Assembly: GCF_013607875.1 (NCBI RefSeq)
Contig: NZ_VDES01000001.1
Location: 848,316-912,315 of the forward strand
DNA length: 64,000 nucleotides
Reading direction: 5' to 3'
Source: Blastomonas ursincola
GTDB lineage: Bacteria > Pseudomonadota > Alphaproteobacteria > Sphingomonadales > Sphingomonadaceae
Shown here piece by piece: positions 18,645 through 26,892 of this stretch. A program made the translations under genes and the position numbers. Under the pieces are notes generated by a model, which saw only the letters and a program-made list of their open reading frames with translations, searched no databases and had not been told where the DNA came from. Each line of letters opens with the position of its first letter. The first letter of the stretch is position 1.

Positions 18645-19036
18645 GCCCTGTGGAACGCCAGGCGATCGAATGGGAATGCGCAAGGCTGATCGCGCTCTAC
18701 GCCAATCTCAACGATGCGCATCGCTGGGAGGATGTGGTCGCGCTCTATCATCCCGACGGGATGATGACGCGCCCCACCGCGCCCGAGGCCGAGATTCGCG
18801 GGCACGAGGCTATTCTCGCCGCGTTCAGGGCGCGCCCGCCGCGCACCACGCGGCATTTCTGCAGCAATGTGGTGATCGACGTCGAGGACGCGGAGCATGC
18901 TAGGGGGGAAAGCGCGATCCTGCTGTTCACCGGCAGCGGTGCGCCACTGGTCGGGTCGTTCCACGACCGTTTCGTCGCCACCGAACGGGGCTGGCGCTTC
19001 CTCGAACGGCGCGGGTCGCTGACCTTCCAGCCCTGA
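18641..19036 (+). CDS. SnoaL/NTF2-fold protein
   Basis: The product is 131 residues with the cone-shaped alpha+beta barrel pattern of the SnoaL/NTF2 superfamily: an N-terminal helix with YANLNDAHRWEDVVALYHPDG, then strands with HFCSNVVIDV and VGSFHDRFVATERGWRFLERR. The ATG overlaps the MetE-like stop (ATGA), so both are co-translated. Members include hydratases, isomerases, epoxide hydrolases and non-enzymatic binders, and the specific activity cannot be read here. It is the first of six such proteins in this window. Confidence 0.75.
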   Translation: MSPVERQAIEWECARLIALYANLNDAHRWEDVVALYHPDGMMTRPTAPEAEIRGHEAILAAFRARPPRTTRHFCSNVVIDVEDAEHARGESAILLFTGSGAPLVGSFHDRFVATERGWRFLERRGSLTFQP

Positions 19037-19043
19037 CGGCGCG

Positions 19044-20465
19044 TCAGTGCGCGGCGGAAGCAGGTTTCGCCGCGAAGAGATTGCCCGGCAGCCTCGCCGC
19101 GAACACCACGGTGATCGCCAGCAGGCTGGCAATCACCGCGATCGCCGCAGTCGAGGGCGGCACGCCCGCCCCCTGGCCCCAGACGAAATACACGCTGCCC
19201 GCCAGCGCGATACCCAGCGCCCCGCCGACCTGCTGCGCGGTCTTCATCATCCCGCTGGCCGCGCCCGCATGGTCGCGATCGACCTGCGCCACCGAGACCG
19301 GCGCGATGCTGCCCGAGAGCGAGCCCATGCCGAGGCCCGAGACAATGAGCAGCGGCGCGAGCGCGGCCTTGGACAGGCCCAGCCAGCCGATGCCCAGCAG
19401 CACGCCTGCGCCCGCGACCATCAGCGTCAATCCGCCCAGTACCAGCACCCATTTGCCATAGCGCGGCAGGAAGTTGCGCCCCAGCACCGCGATGCCGATC
19501 ATCGCGCCCAGGCCATAGGGCATGTGCAGCAGCCCGGTGGTTAGCGGGCTCTCGCCGCGCTCGCTCTGCAGCGCGAAGGCGAAGATCAGCAGGAACCCCG
19601 CATTGGCGGCGGCAAAGGCGACCGAAATGCCCAGGCCCAGCCGGAAGGGCAGGATCGACAGCAGCGAGGGATCGAACAGGGCAGGCTGCCGCGCCCGCAC
19701 CCGCGCCGAGACATGCCGCCACACCACGAACAGCAGCGGTGCCACCAGCAGCAGTGCGCCGATTTCTGCCACGCCCCAGCCATTCTCCGCGCGCGTCAGC
19801 GGCCAGAGCAGGCAGAAGACGGCCATCCCGAACACCAGCACGCCGAGCAGATCGAAACCGGCGGGGTGCGAGGACTTGCGATCGGGAAGGAAGAACCAGC
19901 CGGATGCCAGCGCGAACAGCCCGATCGGAAGGTTGATCAGGAAGATCAGCCGCCAGCCGAGGCCAAACAGGTCGAGCTGGATCAGCAGCCCGCCCAGGAT
20001 CGGCCCGGCAATCGCGGCCAGCCCGCCGACCAGCCCGAACAGCGCCAGTTTCGACACGCGCTCGAGCGGCGTGAACAGGACCTGCATCAGCGCCAGCGCC
20101 TGGGGCGACATGATCGCGCCGCACGCGCCCTGCGCCAGCCGCGACAGCACCAGCTGCTCGGGCGTCTGCGCGAGCCCGCAGGCGACCGAGGCGAGCGTGA
20201 ACCCGGCGACGCCCCAGAGGAAGACGCGTCGGTAACCCAGGCTGTCGCCCAACCTGCCCCCCGCCATCAGCAGCAGCGCGAAGCTGAGCGCATAGCCGGC
20301 GATCGTCCACTGGATCGCCTCAGCCGAGGCATTCAGGCCCGAGGTGATCGCGGGCAGCGCGGTGTTGACGATCGTCAGGTCGACAATCTCAAGCACCACC
20401 GCAACGATCAATGTCACCAGCGCCAGGTTCTGCTGGCGCTTCGTCAGGGGAACGGGTTCGTTCAC
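19044..20465 (-). CDS. MFS transporter, DHA2 (EmrB/QacA-like) family, 14 TM
   Basis: The product is a 473-residue inner-membrane protein with about 14 hydrophobic segments. Typical motifs are the motif-C-like IAGPILGGLLIQ and the early LEIVDLTIVNTALPAI segment of DHA2 exporters. The family exports drugs and small hydrophobic compounds by proton antiport. It lies 2 bp after the GMC oxidoreductase stop, so it is co-transcribed with that enzyme and its small subunit. It could export a toxic aglycone or an oxidised product, which is inference. Confidence 0.85.
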   Translation of the reverse strand: MNEPVPLTKRQQNLALVTLIVAVVLEIVDLTIVNTALPAITSGLNASAEAIQWTIAGYALSFALLLMAGGRLGDSLGYRRVFLWGVAGFTLASVACGLAQTPEQLVLSRLAQGACGAIMSPQALALMQVLFTPLERVSKLALFGLVGGLAAIAGPILGGLLIQLDLFGLGWRLIFLINLPIGLFALASGWFFLPDRKSSHPAGFDLLGVLVFGMAVFCLLWPLTRAENGWGVAEIGALLLVAPLLFVVWRHVSARVRARQPALFDPSLLSILPFRLGLGISVAFAAANAGFLLIFAFALQSERGESPLTTGLLHMPYGLGAMIGIAVLGRNFLPRYGKWVLVLGGLTLMVAGAGVLLGIGWLGLSKAALAPLLIVSGLGMGSLSGSIAPVSVAQVDRDHAGAASGMMKTAQQVGGALGIALAGSVYFVWGQGAGVPPSTAAIAVIASLLAITVVFAARLPGNLFAAKPASAAH

Positions 20466-20467
20466 GG

Positions 20468-22147
20468 TCAGATCTTGCCTTCGCGCAGCATCGAAGCGGC
20501 GGCATCTGCGGCACGTGCGGTCAGCGCCATATAGGTGAGCGAGGGGTTCTGGCAGGCCGACGAGCTCATCTGCGCGCCATCGGTGACGAACAGGTTCGCG
20601 ATGTCATGCGACTGGCTCCACTTGTTGAGCACCGATGTCGCGGGATCATGGCCCATGCGCGCGCCGCCCATTTCGTGGATCGCGGTGCCGCCCGCGCCCG
20701 GCTGGTCGAAGCCCATGATCACTTGGCCGCCTGCCCTGGTCAGCATTTCGCCTGCGTCGGCCTTGGCCTGGGCGAGCGCGGCGCGCTCCTCCTTGCCGAA
20801 CGCAAAGGCGATGTTGAGCTGCGGAATGCCATCGGCATCGACCGCCTTGGGATCGAGCGTCAGTCGGTTGCTCGCGCGCGGTACGCAATCGGCAAAGGCG
20901 ACCAGCACCATCCGCCACATGCCCGGCTTCTGCAGCTTCTGCTTGTACTCTGTGCCGATGCCCGGATCGCGCTTGCCTGCGGTCCAGGTACTCTGCAGCG
21001 CGCCGCCCTGGAACGAATAGCCGCGCGTGTGCCCCTCGCCGTCCATTGTGTCCATGTTGCGATAGCGCGCGACGACCACGCCGGTGGGACGGTTGCCGGT
21101 GCTGGTGCGGTTCTCGAAGCCCGGCATCAGCGCGATCGCCGAAAGGGTGTTGGCATGGTCCATGATGTGCGTGCCCAGCACGCCGCTGCTGTTGGCAAGG
21201 CCATTGGGCATCGCCTCGCTCGCCGAATTGAGCAGAACGTGCACGGAGTTGAACGCGCCGGCATTGAGGAACACCATCCGCGCGGTCGCGGTCTTGCGCT
21301 CCTTCGTGTTGCGGTCGAGATAGCGCACGCCGGTGATCCGGCGGGTCGCGGAATCGTAATCGAGCTTTTCCACCACCGCATCGGTGATGACGGTGAGCCG
21401 CCCGGTCGCCATGGCAGCGGGCAAGGTGCTCGACTGGGTCGAGAAATAGGCCCCATAGGAGCAGCCGCGCGCGCAGATCGAGCGGTTCTGGCACTGCCCA
21501 CGCTCGCCCTTGCCTTCGGTCAGGTTGGCGGTGCGGCCGATGGTCAGGCGGCGCTCGGGCCAGTTGGCCTGCATCACCTCGCGCACATGCTGCTCGACCG
21601 GGTTGAGCGCCATTGGCGGCTGGAAGCGGCCATCGGGCAGTTGCTTCAGCCCCTCCTTCGCGCCGGAAACGCCGATGAATTCCTCGACCTTGTCGTACCA
21701 CGGCGCGAGATCGGCATAGCGGATCGGCCAGTCGGTGCCGTGCCCGTCGCGCTTGTTCGCCTCGAAATCATAATCCGACCAGCGATAGGACTGGCGCCCC
21801 CAGGTCAGCGAGCGACCGCCCAGCTGGTACGAGCGGAACCAGTTGAAATCGGTGCCTTCGGTCTTGGTGTAGGGATTCTGCGCATCGTTGACGAAATGGT
21901 TCTGGGTATATTCGGTGAAATGCCGGTTGAGCATCTGCACCGCATGCTCGCGCGCGTACATCTCCTGGTCGCCGATCCCACGGAACGGCATCTCCCAAGG
22001 CGTCTTCATCTCGGTCGTGTAATCCTGCTGATGCCGGATATTGCGCCCGCGCTCGATCATCAGCACCTTCAGGCCCGCTTCGGTCAGCTCCTTGGCGGCA
22101 AGGCCCCCGGTAATGCCGGAGCCCACAACGATTGCATCGAAATCCAT
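20468..22147 (-). CDS. GMC-family FAD oxidoreductase (sugar/glycoside dehydrogenase type)
   Basis: The product is 559 residues. The N-terminal FAD site is VVGSGITGGLAAKELTEAG (about residues 7-25), followed by ERGRN. The C-terminus carries the GMC pair H491 (IHEMGGARMG) and N534 (ACQNPSLTY), which act on the substrate C-H/O-H. The sequence GGRSLTWGRQSYRWSD is typical of the subgroup paired with a gluconate-dehydrogenase-subunit-3-like partner; glucoside 3-dehydrogenases have this architecture. It has no signal peptide of its own and would be carried out by the Tat substrate encoded just upstream (22165-22797). The order is small subunit, this gene, then exporter. The likely reaction is oxidation of a sugar or glycoside hydroxyl to a ketone; position and acceptor are not shown. 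Confidence 0.88.
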   Translation of the reverse strand: MDFDAIVVGSGITGGLAAKELTEAGLKVLMIERGRNIRHQQDYTTEMKTPWEMPFRGIGDQEMYAREHAVQMLNRHFTEYTQNHFVNDAQNPYTKTEGTDFNWFRSYQLGGRSLTWGRQSYRWSDYDFEANKRDGHGTDWPIRYADLAPWYDKVEEFIGVSGAKEGLKQLPDGRFQPPMALNPVEQHVREVMQANWPERRLTIGRTANLTEGKGERGQCQNRSICARGCSYGAYFSTQSSTLPAAMATGRLTVITDAVVEKLDYDSATRRITGVRYLDRNTKERKTATARMVFLNAGAFNSVHVLLNSASEAMPNGLANSSGVLGTHIMDHANTLSAIALMPGFENRTSTGNRPTGVVVARYRNMDTMDGEGHTRGYSFQGGALQSTWTAGKRDPGIGTEYKQKLQKPGMWRMVLVAFADCVPRASNRLTLDPKAVDADGIPQLNIAFAFGKEERAALAQAKADAGEMLTRAGGQVIMGFDQPGAGGTAIHEMGGARMGHDPATSVLNKWSQSHDIANLFVTDGAQMSSSACQNPSLTYMALTARAADAAASMLREGKI

Positions 22148-22164
22148 GGTCTTTCCCTCCCCGC

Positions 22165-22797
22165 TCAGCCGAAATCGACCGCAGTCCAGTCGCTCGAAAA
22201 GGCGCGGGTCTGCGGCGTCACAGGCACGTCGGGGTCATAGGTGCCGGGCACCAGATTGAATTGCAGCTCCTGCGATCCGCCGGACTCGCTGGTATAGTAA
22301 CCGATCAGGATCAGCGCCTTGACCGTGCGCCACGGGTGTTCGCGGACACCTTCGGCATAGGCTTCGGCATCGAGCGCGGCGAGCAGCCTGGCCTGCGCAT
22401 CGGGCGCGGCCTTGAGGAAATCGCCCTTGGCGCGCGCGTCGAGCTCGGCCTCGAGCCAGGCGGCCTGGTCGACCGAGCCGTCCTTGCGGGCATGGCGGGT
22501 CAGCGCTTCGGGCGCATCCTCGGGCAGCGGCGTGCGCGATTTTTCCAGCCCGTGCGCGAGGCCGAGCAGAACGAAATCGCCCGCGCCGACATCGCCCGCG
22601 CCCGGCGTATCGGTCTTCGGGATCACGATCTGGCTGACGGTGCGCATCAGGTCGCGCTGGCGTTCGCTCGGCGCTTCTTGTGTGTTGAACAGGTCGAGCC
22701 GGATCGCTGCCAGCGGCACGCCGACCACCGCCGCCAATATCGCCGCGCCGCCCAGAAACCGTCTGCGGCTCCAGCCCTTGGGCTGATCTTGATCCAT
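22165..22797 (-). CDS. Gluconate 2-dehydrogenase subunit 3 family protein (Tat-exported small subunit)
   Basis: The product is 210 residues with a twin-arginine signal, SRRRFLGGAAILAAVVGVPL, at about residues 10-29. The rest is helical with the family segment RDLMRTVSQIVIPKTDTPGAG. Small subunits of this type escort the GMC flavoprotein across the inner membrane and stay attached to it. It is the first gene of the operon, 17 bp before the GMC gene. The divergent promoter region carries an operator palindrome at 22856-22871, so the operon probably belongs to the glycoside regulon. Confidence 0.88.
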   Translation of the reverse strand: MDQDQPKGWSRRRFLGGAAILAAVVGVPLAAIRLDLFNTQEAPSERQRDLMRTVSQIVIPKTDTPGAGDVGAGDFVLLGLAHGLEKSRTPLPEDAPEALTRHARKDGSVDQAAWLEAELDARAKGDFLKAAPDAQARLLAALDAEAYAEGVREHPWRTVKALILIGYYTSESGGSQELQFNLVPGTYDPDVPVTPQTRAFSSDWTAVDFG

Positions 22798-22855
22798 GAT
22801 AACCCGCCTCTCCCGTGCGCCTGTGCGTCTTGTCCCACTTTAGAAAATCACGTAT

Positions 22856-22871
22856 CAGAATACAAATTCTA
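22856..22871. promoter_or_regulatory. Regulon palindrome CAGAAT-ACAA-ATTCTA
   Basis: It matches TAGAAT-N4-ATTCTA at 11 of 12 arm positions. It lies between the divergent dehydrogenase operon (start 22797) and redoxin gene (start 22891), 20 bp before the latter. Confidence 0.7.
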
Positions 22872-22890
22872 TTTCTAGAGGAGAGAGACG

Positions 22891-23499
22891 ATGCTGAGAT
22901 GGTCCCGCCAGCTCGATTACGGTCAGCAAGCCGCCCCATTTGCGCTGCCCGATACCGATGGGCGTATTCGCACGCTGGAGGAGTTCGAGGCCCCGGCGCT
23001 GCTCGTCGCCTTCATCTGCAACCATTGCCCGGTGGTGCTGCACGTGCTGCCCGGCCTGATCGATTTCGCGCGCGAATATGCATCCAGGGGGCTGCAGGTG
23101 GTGGCGATCTCGTCGAACTCGCCCGAGGAATTTCCCGAAGACGGTTACCCGCACATGCAGCGCTTCGCGAAGGACCACGATCTGCCCTTCCCCTATCTGC
23201 ATGACGAGAGCCAGGACGTGGCTCTGGCCTATAACGCCATCTGCACCCCCGATTTCTTCCTCTACGGACCCGACCGAGCGCTCTTCTATACCGGCCAGTT
23301 CTGCGCAAGCCGACCCAAATTGCCGCACCCGCCGGTACCGGGGGCGCCGCCGCAGCGGACCGACGTTCCGGTCACCGGGCAGGACATGCGCGCGGCGGTC
23401 GATGCGCTGCTGGCGGGCCGGCCTGCGCCCGAGCATCAGGTGCCGAGCGCGGGCTGCTCGATCAAGTGGCTGCCCGGCAAGAACCCGTCCTGGGGTTGA
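22891..23499 (+). CDS. Thioredoxin-like (redoxin/AhpC-TSA type) family protein
   Basis: The product is 202 residues with a thioredoxin fold. It starts with a peroxiredoxin-like segment (GQQAAPFALPDTDG) and carries the redox pair C43-N-H-C46 (FICNHCPVV). The cis-proline region is AICTPDFFLYG. No signal peptide is seen, so it is probably cytoplasmic. Its ATG follows GAGGAGAGAG. It shares a promoter region and operator with the divergent GMC dehydrogenase operon, suggesting redox protection or co-factor maintenance during sugar oxidation; this is inference. Confidence 0.8.
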   Translation: MLRWSRQLDYGQQAAPFALPDTDGRIRTLEEFEAPALLVAFICNHCPVVLHVLPGLIDFAREYASRGLQVVAISSNSPEEFPEDGYPHMQRFAKDHDLPFPYLHDESQDVALAYNAICTPDFFLYGPDRALFYTGQFCASRPKLPHPPVPGAPPQRTDVPVTGQDMRAAVDALLAGRPAPEHQVPSAGCSIKWLPGKNPSWG

Positions 23500-23503
23500 G
23501 GCG

Positions 23504-24043
23504 ATGACGATCCTCGCGCGGCACTGGGTGCCATCTGCCGCCGTGGTGCCGCAGGAACGCGGGCCCGAGTTTCTCGGCCCGGTCGATGGCGCGGACTGGT
23601 CCGAGGGGCATGGCTTCTATCGCGGCTTCTTTGCCAGCTTTCGCGTCCGCGCGGGCAAGGCAGTGTGGTTCCACTGGCCGCTGCCGACCCCGGTCGAGCT
23701 GGGCGGCCATCGGGTTGCACTGCATTCGCTGAGCCTGCTCTGGGAAACCGGCGATGGCGCCCTGCTCGACTGGGCGACGGTGCAGCATGGCGGGATGGAC
23801 CGGATCGAGCTGGTCCCGCGCCTCACGGTTCCGCCCTCCGTGCCGGTGCCGTTCGAACCTGCGCCGGAGTTCCGCCCCTATTGCCCGGAGAACAATCGGC
23901 AGTTGAGCGAATTCGTGCTGCCCGCGCCGTTGCCGCTACGCTTCGGCGTGCAGCTGTGCGTGATGGTATCCGCGCCCGAGGATCGCGACGGTCTGGTGCG
24001 CTTCTATGGCGCAGGGGCCGCTTTCGTCGCCGCGCCCGGCTGA
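23504..24043 (+). CDS. Conserved hypothetical protein
   Basis: The product is 179 residues, starting at the ATG at 23504, 4 bp after the redoxin stop, so it is probably co-transcribed. It has no signal peptide or membrane segment. It is rich in Trp, Pro and aromatic residues (HGFYRGFFASFRVRAGKAVW, then LHSLSLLWETG) and looks like a beta-rich fold. I do not recognise the family. It ends just before a strong hairpin. Its position in the regulon suggests an accessory role. Confidence 0.65.
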   Translation: MTILARHWVPSAAVVPQERGPEFLGPVDGADWSEGHGFYRGFFASFRVRAGKAVWFHWPLPTPVELGGHRVALHSLSLLWETGDGALLDWATVQHGGMDRIELVPRLTVPPSVPVPFEPAPEFRPYCPENNRQLSEFVLPAPLPLRFGVQLCVMVSAPEDRDGLVRFYGAGAAFVAAPG

Positions 24044-24046
24044 ATG

Positions 24047-24084
24047 CAAAAGGGGGCGGGTCCCGCCTCACCGGACCCGCCCCC
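24047..24084 (-). terminator. Intrinsic terminator of the TonB-receptor gene
   Basis: A perfect 12-bp stem (GGGGGCGGGTCC/GGACCCGCCCCC, 9-nt loop) is followed on the minus strand by TTTT. It lies between the convergent hypothetical gene and the receptor gene and may also stop plus-strand transcription. Confidence 0.75.
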
Positions 24085-24144
24085 TCTCGTCATCTGCACC
24101 CTTCCGGGGGCGACCACATACGCCCCCGGGTCCCCTGGTGCAGA

Positions 24145-26505
24145 TCAGAAGTCGAGCAGCATGCGCACGCCATATGTGCGCGGCGCGCTGAACTGCCAGT
24201 TGTAGATGTCGTCATTGCCAGCGGCCGTGAACGCGGCATAGGTCAGCGGCTGGTTGTCCTCGAGATTGCGGGCGAACAGCTGGATGCCGAACTTGCCGGT
24301 CTCGTCGCGCCATTCGAGGGTGGCATCAGTCTGGAAGAAGCCGCTCTGGCGCGAATCGCGGAAGTTGAACACATCCATGAAATAGGCCGACTTGAAGCGG
24401 GTGAAGACGCTGGGAGTCAGCGTGCCCGCACTGCCCAGATCGAACACATGTTCATAGCCTGCCGCGACCACCCATTTCGGCGCCAGCGGGGTGCGATTGC
24501 CCGCCAGGTTGGGCTGGACCACCGGGTTCGAGGTGATGTCGCTGTCGAGATCGCCAAGGCCGGTCAGACAGCCAAGCGTCGGGTGCGTTTCCGAGGCGCA
24601 GAACACGGCATAGGACGCCAGGAAGTCGTCATATTTCGAGCTCAGATAGTTGATGCTCGCGGTAAAGCGCCCAGAATCGAACACCTTGATCGACGCATCG
24701 AGTTCGAGACCCCAGATGGTCGCGCCACCGGCGTTGAACACCTGGCCACCGATGGTGTTGTCGAGCAGCACCGCTGCCTGCAGGTCCTTGTAGTCGTAGT
24801 AGAAGCCCGAGAAGTTGATCGTGCTGGGGCCGAAGCTGCGCTTGATGCCCGCCTCATAGGCGGTGTTGGTTTCGGGCGCATACTGACCGATCGTGTCGAA
24901 ACCGCCCGCCTTGAAGCCGGTCGAGACCTTGGCATAGACCAGCGTATCGCTGTCCGGCTTGTAGTTGACGCCGACAAGCCAGGTCAGCTTGTCTGCCTTG
25001 GCGCGCAGGATGTCGGTGCGCTGCGGCGCGGCGGTGATGCGGCGGATGCCGGTGTTGAACAGCGGCGAACTGGGGTTGCCCAGGCCACCCGGATAGAACG
25101 GGAAGATGCCAGTGCGGCTGTCGTCGGTATAGCGCGCGCCTGCAGTCACCGACAGTTCGTCGGTGATCGGAATATCGACCTGGCCGAATGCCGAATAGCT
25201 GCGGCTGCTGACGTCGCGGCGGAAATAGTTGATGAATGCGCCATTGGGGCCGGTCAGGAAGGTGGGCAGGAACGGCGGGCCGTTGAACAGGCCGCGCTCG
25301 ATGAAAAGGTCTTCCTTGAAATAGAAACCGCCGAACTGCCATTCGAAGCTGCCCGGGCTGCCGCCGTTCAGCCGAAGCTCGTGGCTCTGGGTTTCGACGT
25401 TGTTGGCGAAGTTCTTGAACAGGAAGGCCGGGGTCAGCGCCGCGTCGAACGCTTCGACAGTGCGACGATAACCGCCGGTATAGGTCAGTGTCGCCGCTTC
25501 GAAATCATAGGCGATCTTGCCGCGCACCACCTTGGAATCCTGCTCGTTGCGGCTCGGTGCGCGGGCAGAGGTGACATAGTTCTTGCGGTCGATCGTCGCC
25601 AGACCGTTGGTGTTCTGCGGAATGCAGACCACGAAGCGCGGATCGGCACCGATCCTCGTCCAGCCATTCTGGTTGCAGCCCGGTCCGGGAACCAGAGCGG
25701 GATTGGAGCCGAGGCCGTTGTTATAGTTCACGAAGGCGTTGCCGGCGATGATGTTGTCGACCGCGCTGACCTCGAACGCGAGATCGAGCGTCAGCGGATC
25801 GATCGGGTTCAGGTGGAGGCTGACACGGCCCGCGCGGCTGTTGTCATTGCCGGTGCGGACATTGACATTGGGATGGCTGAAAAAGCCGTCGCGCTTGGAA
25901 TAGCTGCCCGAGAAGCGGATGCCGCCGATATCGCCGATCGGCAGATCGACGCCGCCCTGGACCAGCACGTGATCGAAATTGCCGTAGGAGGCGGCCAAGT
26001 TGAAGCCGAAATCATCGCCGGGCTTGCGGGTGATGAAGTTGACCGCGCCGCCGGTGGCATTGCGTCCCTGCAGCGTGCCCTGCGGCCCGCGCAGCACCTC
26101 GACGCGTTCCAGATCGAACAGCGATGCGTTCATCACGGTCGGACGGTTGATATATTCGCCGTCGATATTGACGACGATCGAGGCGTCCTGCGTCTCGGCA
26201 TTGTCGTTGGTGCCGATACCGCGCAGCGTGACGCGCGTCAGATTGGTGTCGTTGGTGATCTGCACCGCCGGAGCGAGGCGCTGGATGCCGGTCAGATCGC
26301 TGATCCCGGCCTTTTCGACATCTTCGCCGCTGACCACCTGAATGGCGATCGGCACGTCCTGGACGTTCTGGACGCGGTTCTGCGCGGTAACGACGATTTC
26401 CTTGTCGGCATCGACTTCGGTAGCGTCCTGCGCATGAACAGGCGCTGCAAGCGCAATTGCGCCGACCCCCAGCAACAGCGCAGCACGAATGGCGTGTGAG
26501 TGCAT
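24145..26505 (-). CDS. TonB-dependent outer-membrane receptor
   Basis: The product is 786 residues. A signal peptide (to about residue 25, APVHAQ) is followed by a TonB-box-like segment (EIVVTAQNRVQNVQDVPIAI), a plug domain with VEVLRGPQGTLQGRNATGG, and a 22-strand barrel ending in an aromatic C-terminus (RTYGVRMLLDF). It should import a bulky nutrient across the outer membrane. In sphingomonads such receptors inside sugar-catabolic loci usually take up glycans or glycosides rather than siderophores. The start is backed by GGAGGATT upstream. The promoter region carries an operator-like palindrome at 26580-26595. It is divergent from an MFS gene, so outer- and inner-membrane uptake appear co-regulated. 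Confidence 0.92.
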   Translation of the reverse strand: MHSHAIRAALLLGVGAIALAAPVHAQDATEVDADKEIVVTAQNRVQNVQDVPIAIQVVSGEDVEKAGISDLTGIQRLAPAVQITNDTNLTRVTLRGIGTNDNAETQDASIVVNIDGEYINRPTVMNASLFDLERVEVLRGPQGTLQGRNATGGAVNFITRKPGDDFGFNLAASYGNFDHVLVQGGVDLPIGDIGGIRFSGSYSKRDGFFSHPNVNVRTGNDNSRAGRVSLHLNPIDPLTLDLAFEVSAVDNIIAGNAFVNYNNGLGSNPALVPGPGCNQNGWTRIGADPRFVVCIPQNTNGLATIDRKNYVTSARAPSRNEQDSKVVRGKIAYDFEAATLTYTGGYRRTVEAFDAALTPAFLFKNFANNVETQSHELRLNGGSPGSFEWQFGGFYFKEDLFIERGLFNGPPFLPTFLTGPNGAFINYFRRDVSSRSYSAFGQVDIPITDELSVTAGARYTDDSRTGIFPFYPGGLGNPSSPLFNTGIRRITAAPQRTDILRAKADKLTWLVGVNYKPDSDTLVYAKVSTGFKAGGFDTIGQYAPETNTAYEAGIKRSFGPSTINFSGFYYDYKDLQAAVLLDNTIGGQVFNAGGATIWGLELDASIKVFDSGRFTASINYLSSKYDDFLASYAVFCASETHPTLGCLTGLGDLDSDITSNPVVQPNLAGNRTPLAPKWVVAAGYEHVFDLGSAGTLTPSVFTRFKSAYFMDVFNFRDSRQSGFFQTDATLEWRDETGKFGIQLFARNLEDNQPLTYAAFTAAGNDDIYNWQFSAPRTYGVRMLLDF

Positions 26506-26579
26506 CTCGGCAATCCTCCCCTCAAAGGCCCGCCTGCGGATGTGCCCGCTTATGACGGCGTGATTAGAACGACTAAAAC

Positions 26580-26595
26580 TAGAATGATGATTTTA
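26580..26595. promoter_or_regulatory. Regulon palindrome TAGAAT-GATG-ATTTTA
   Basis: It matches the consensus TAGAAT-N4-ATTCTA at 11 of 12 arm positions. It lies 75 bp upstream of the TonB-receptor start. Confidence 0.6.
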
Positions 26596-26799
26596 TATAT
26601 CGGCTTCGTTGTGTCAAGCTTTAGCCCAATCGATTGAAATTATCCCAGACAATCCATTTCATGAATGCCCTGTGCCCTAACCAACAGAAAACCGCCATTT
26701 CGCGCCCCATGGTTGCAGCCGAAACCTGTCGGCGCGTTTGATATTCGCGCAACAGCCTATGCAAAAAATGCGTTGCCAAGCCCTGTCGCGCAGCTTTAT

Positions 26800-26815
26800 A
26801 CGAATCACCATTCTA
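26800..26815. promoter_or_regulatory. Regulon palindrome ACGAAT-CACC-ATTCTA
   Basis: The right arm is perfect and the left arm has two changes from the consensus. It lies 78 bp upstream of the MFS start at 26893, with the flanking TTTATA also seen at the site near 31391. Confidence 0.65.
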
Positions 26816-26892
26816 ATAAATAGCAGCCAGTCGGAGCTGCCAGGCGATCCAGGCCTCAAGGCTGATCGGTGCCGCAACATGGGAGAGAGACC

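Larger units (their letters stand above)
26506..26892. other. Intergenic divergent promoter region with two regulon palindromes
   Basis: These 387 bp separate the TonB receptor and the MFS/ThuA operon. They are AT-rich compared with the genes and carry palindromes at 26580-26595 and 26800-26815, each placed near one of the two starts. No coding frame is supported. Confidence 0.6.

Noticed and set aside
23665-26499. 944-residue plus-strand frame opposite the TonB receptor
   Set aside because: It begins inside another gene and runs antisense to a receptor with signal peptide, plug and barrel. Its composition is typical of a GC-rich shadow.
26565-26580. TAGAAC half-site next to the 26580 palindrome
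   Set aside because: The expected right arm at 4-bp spacing is absent (AAAACT), so it is not counted as a separate operator.
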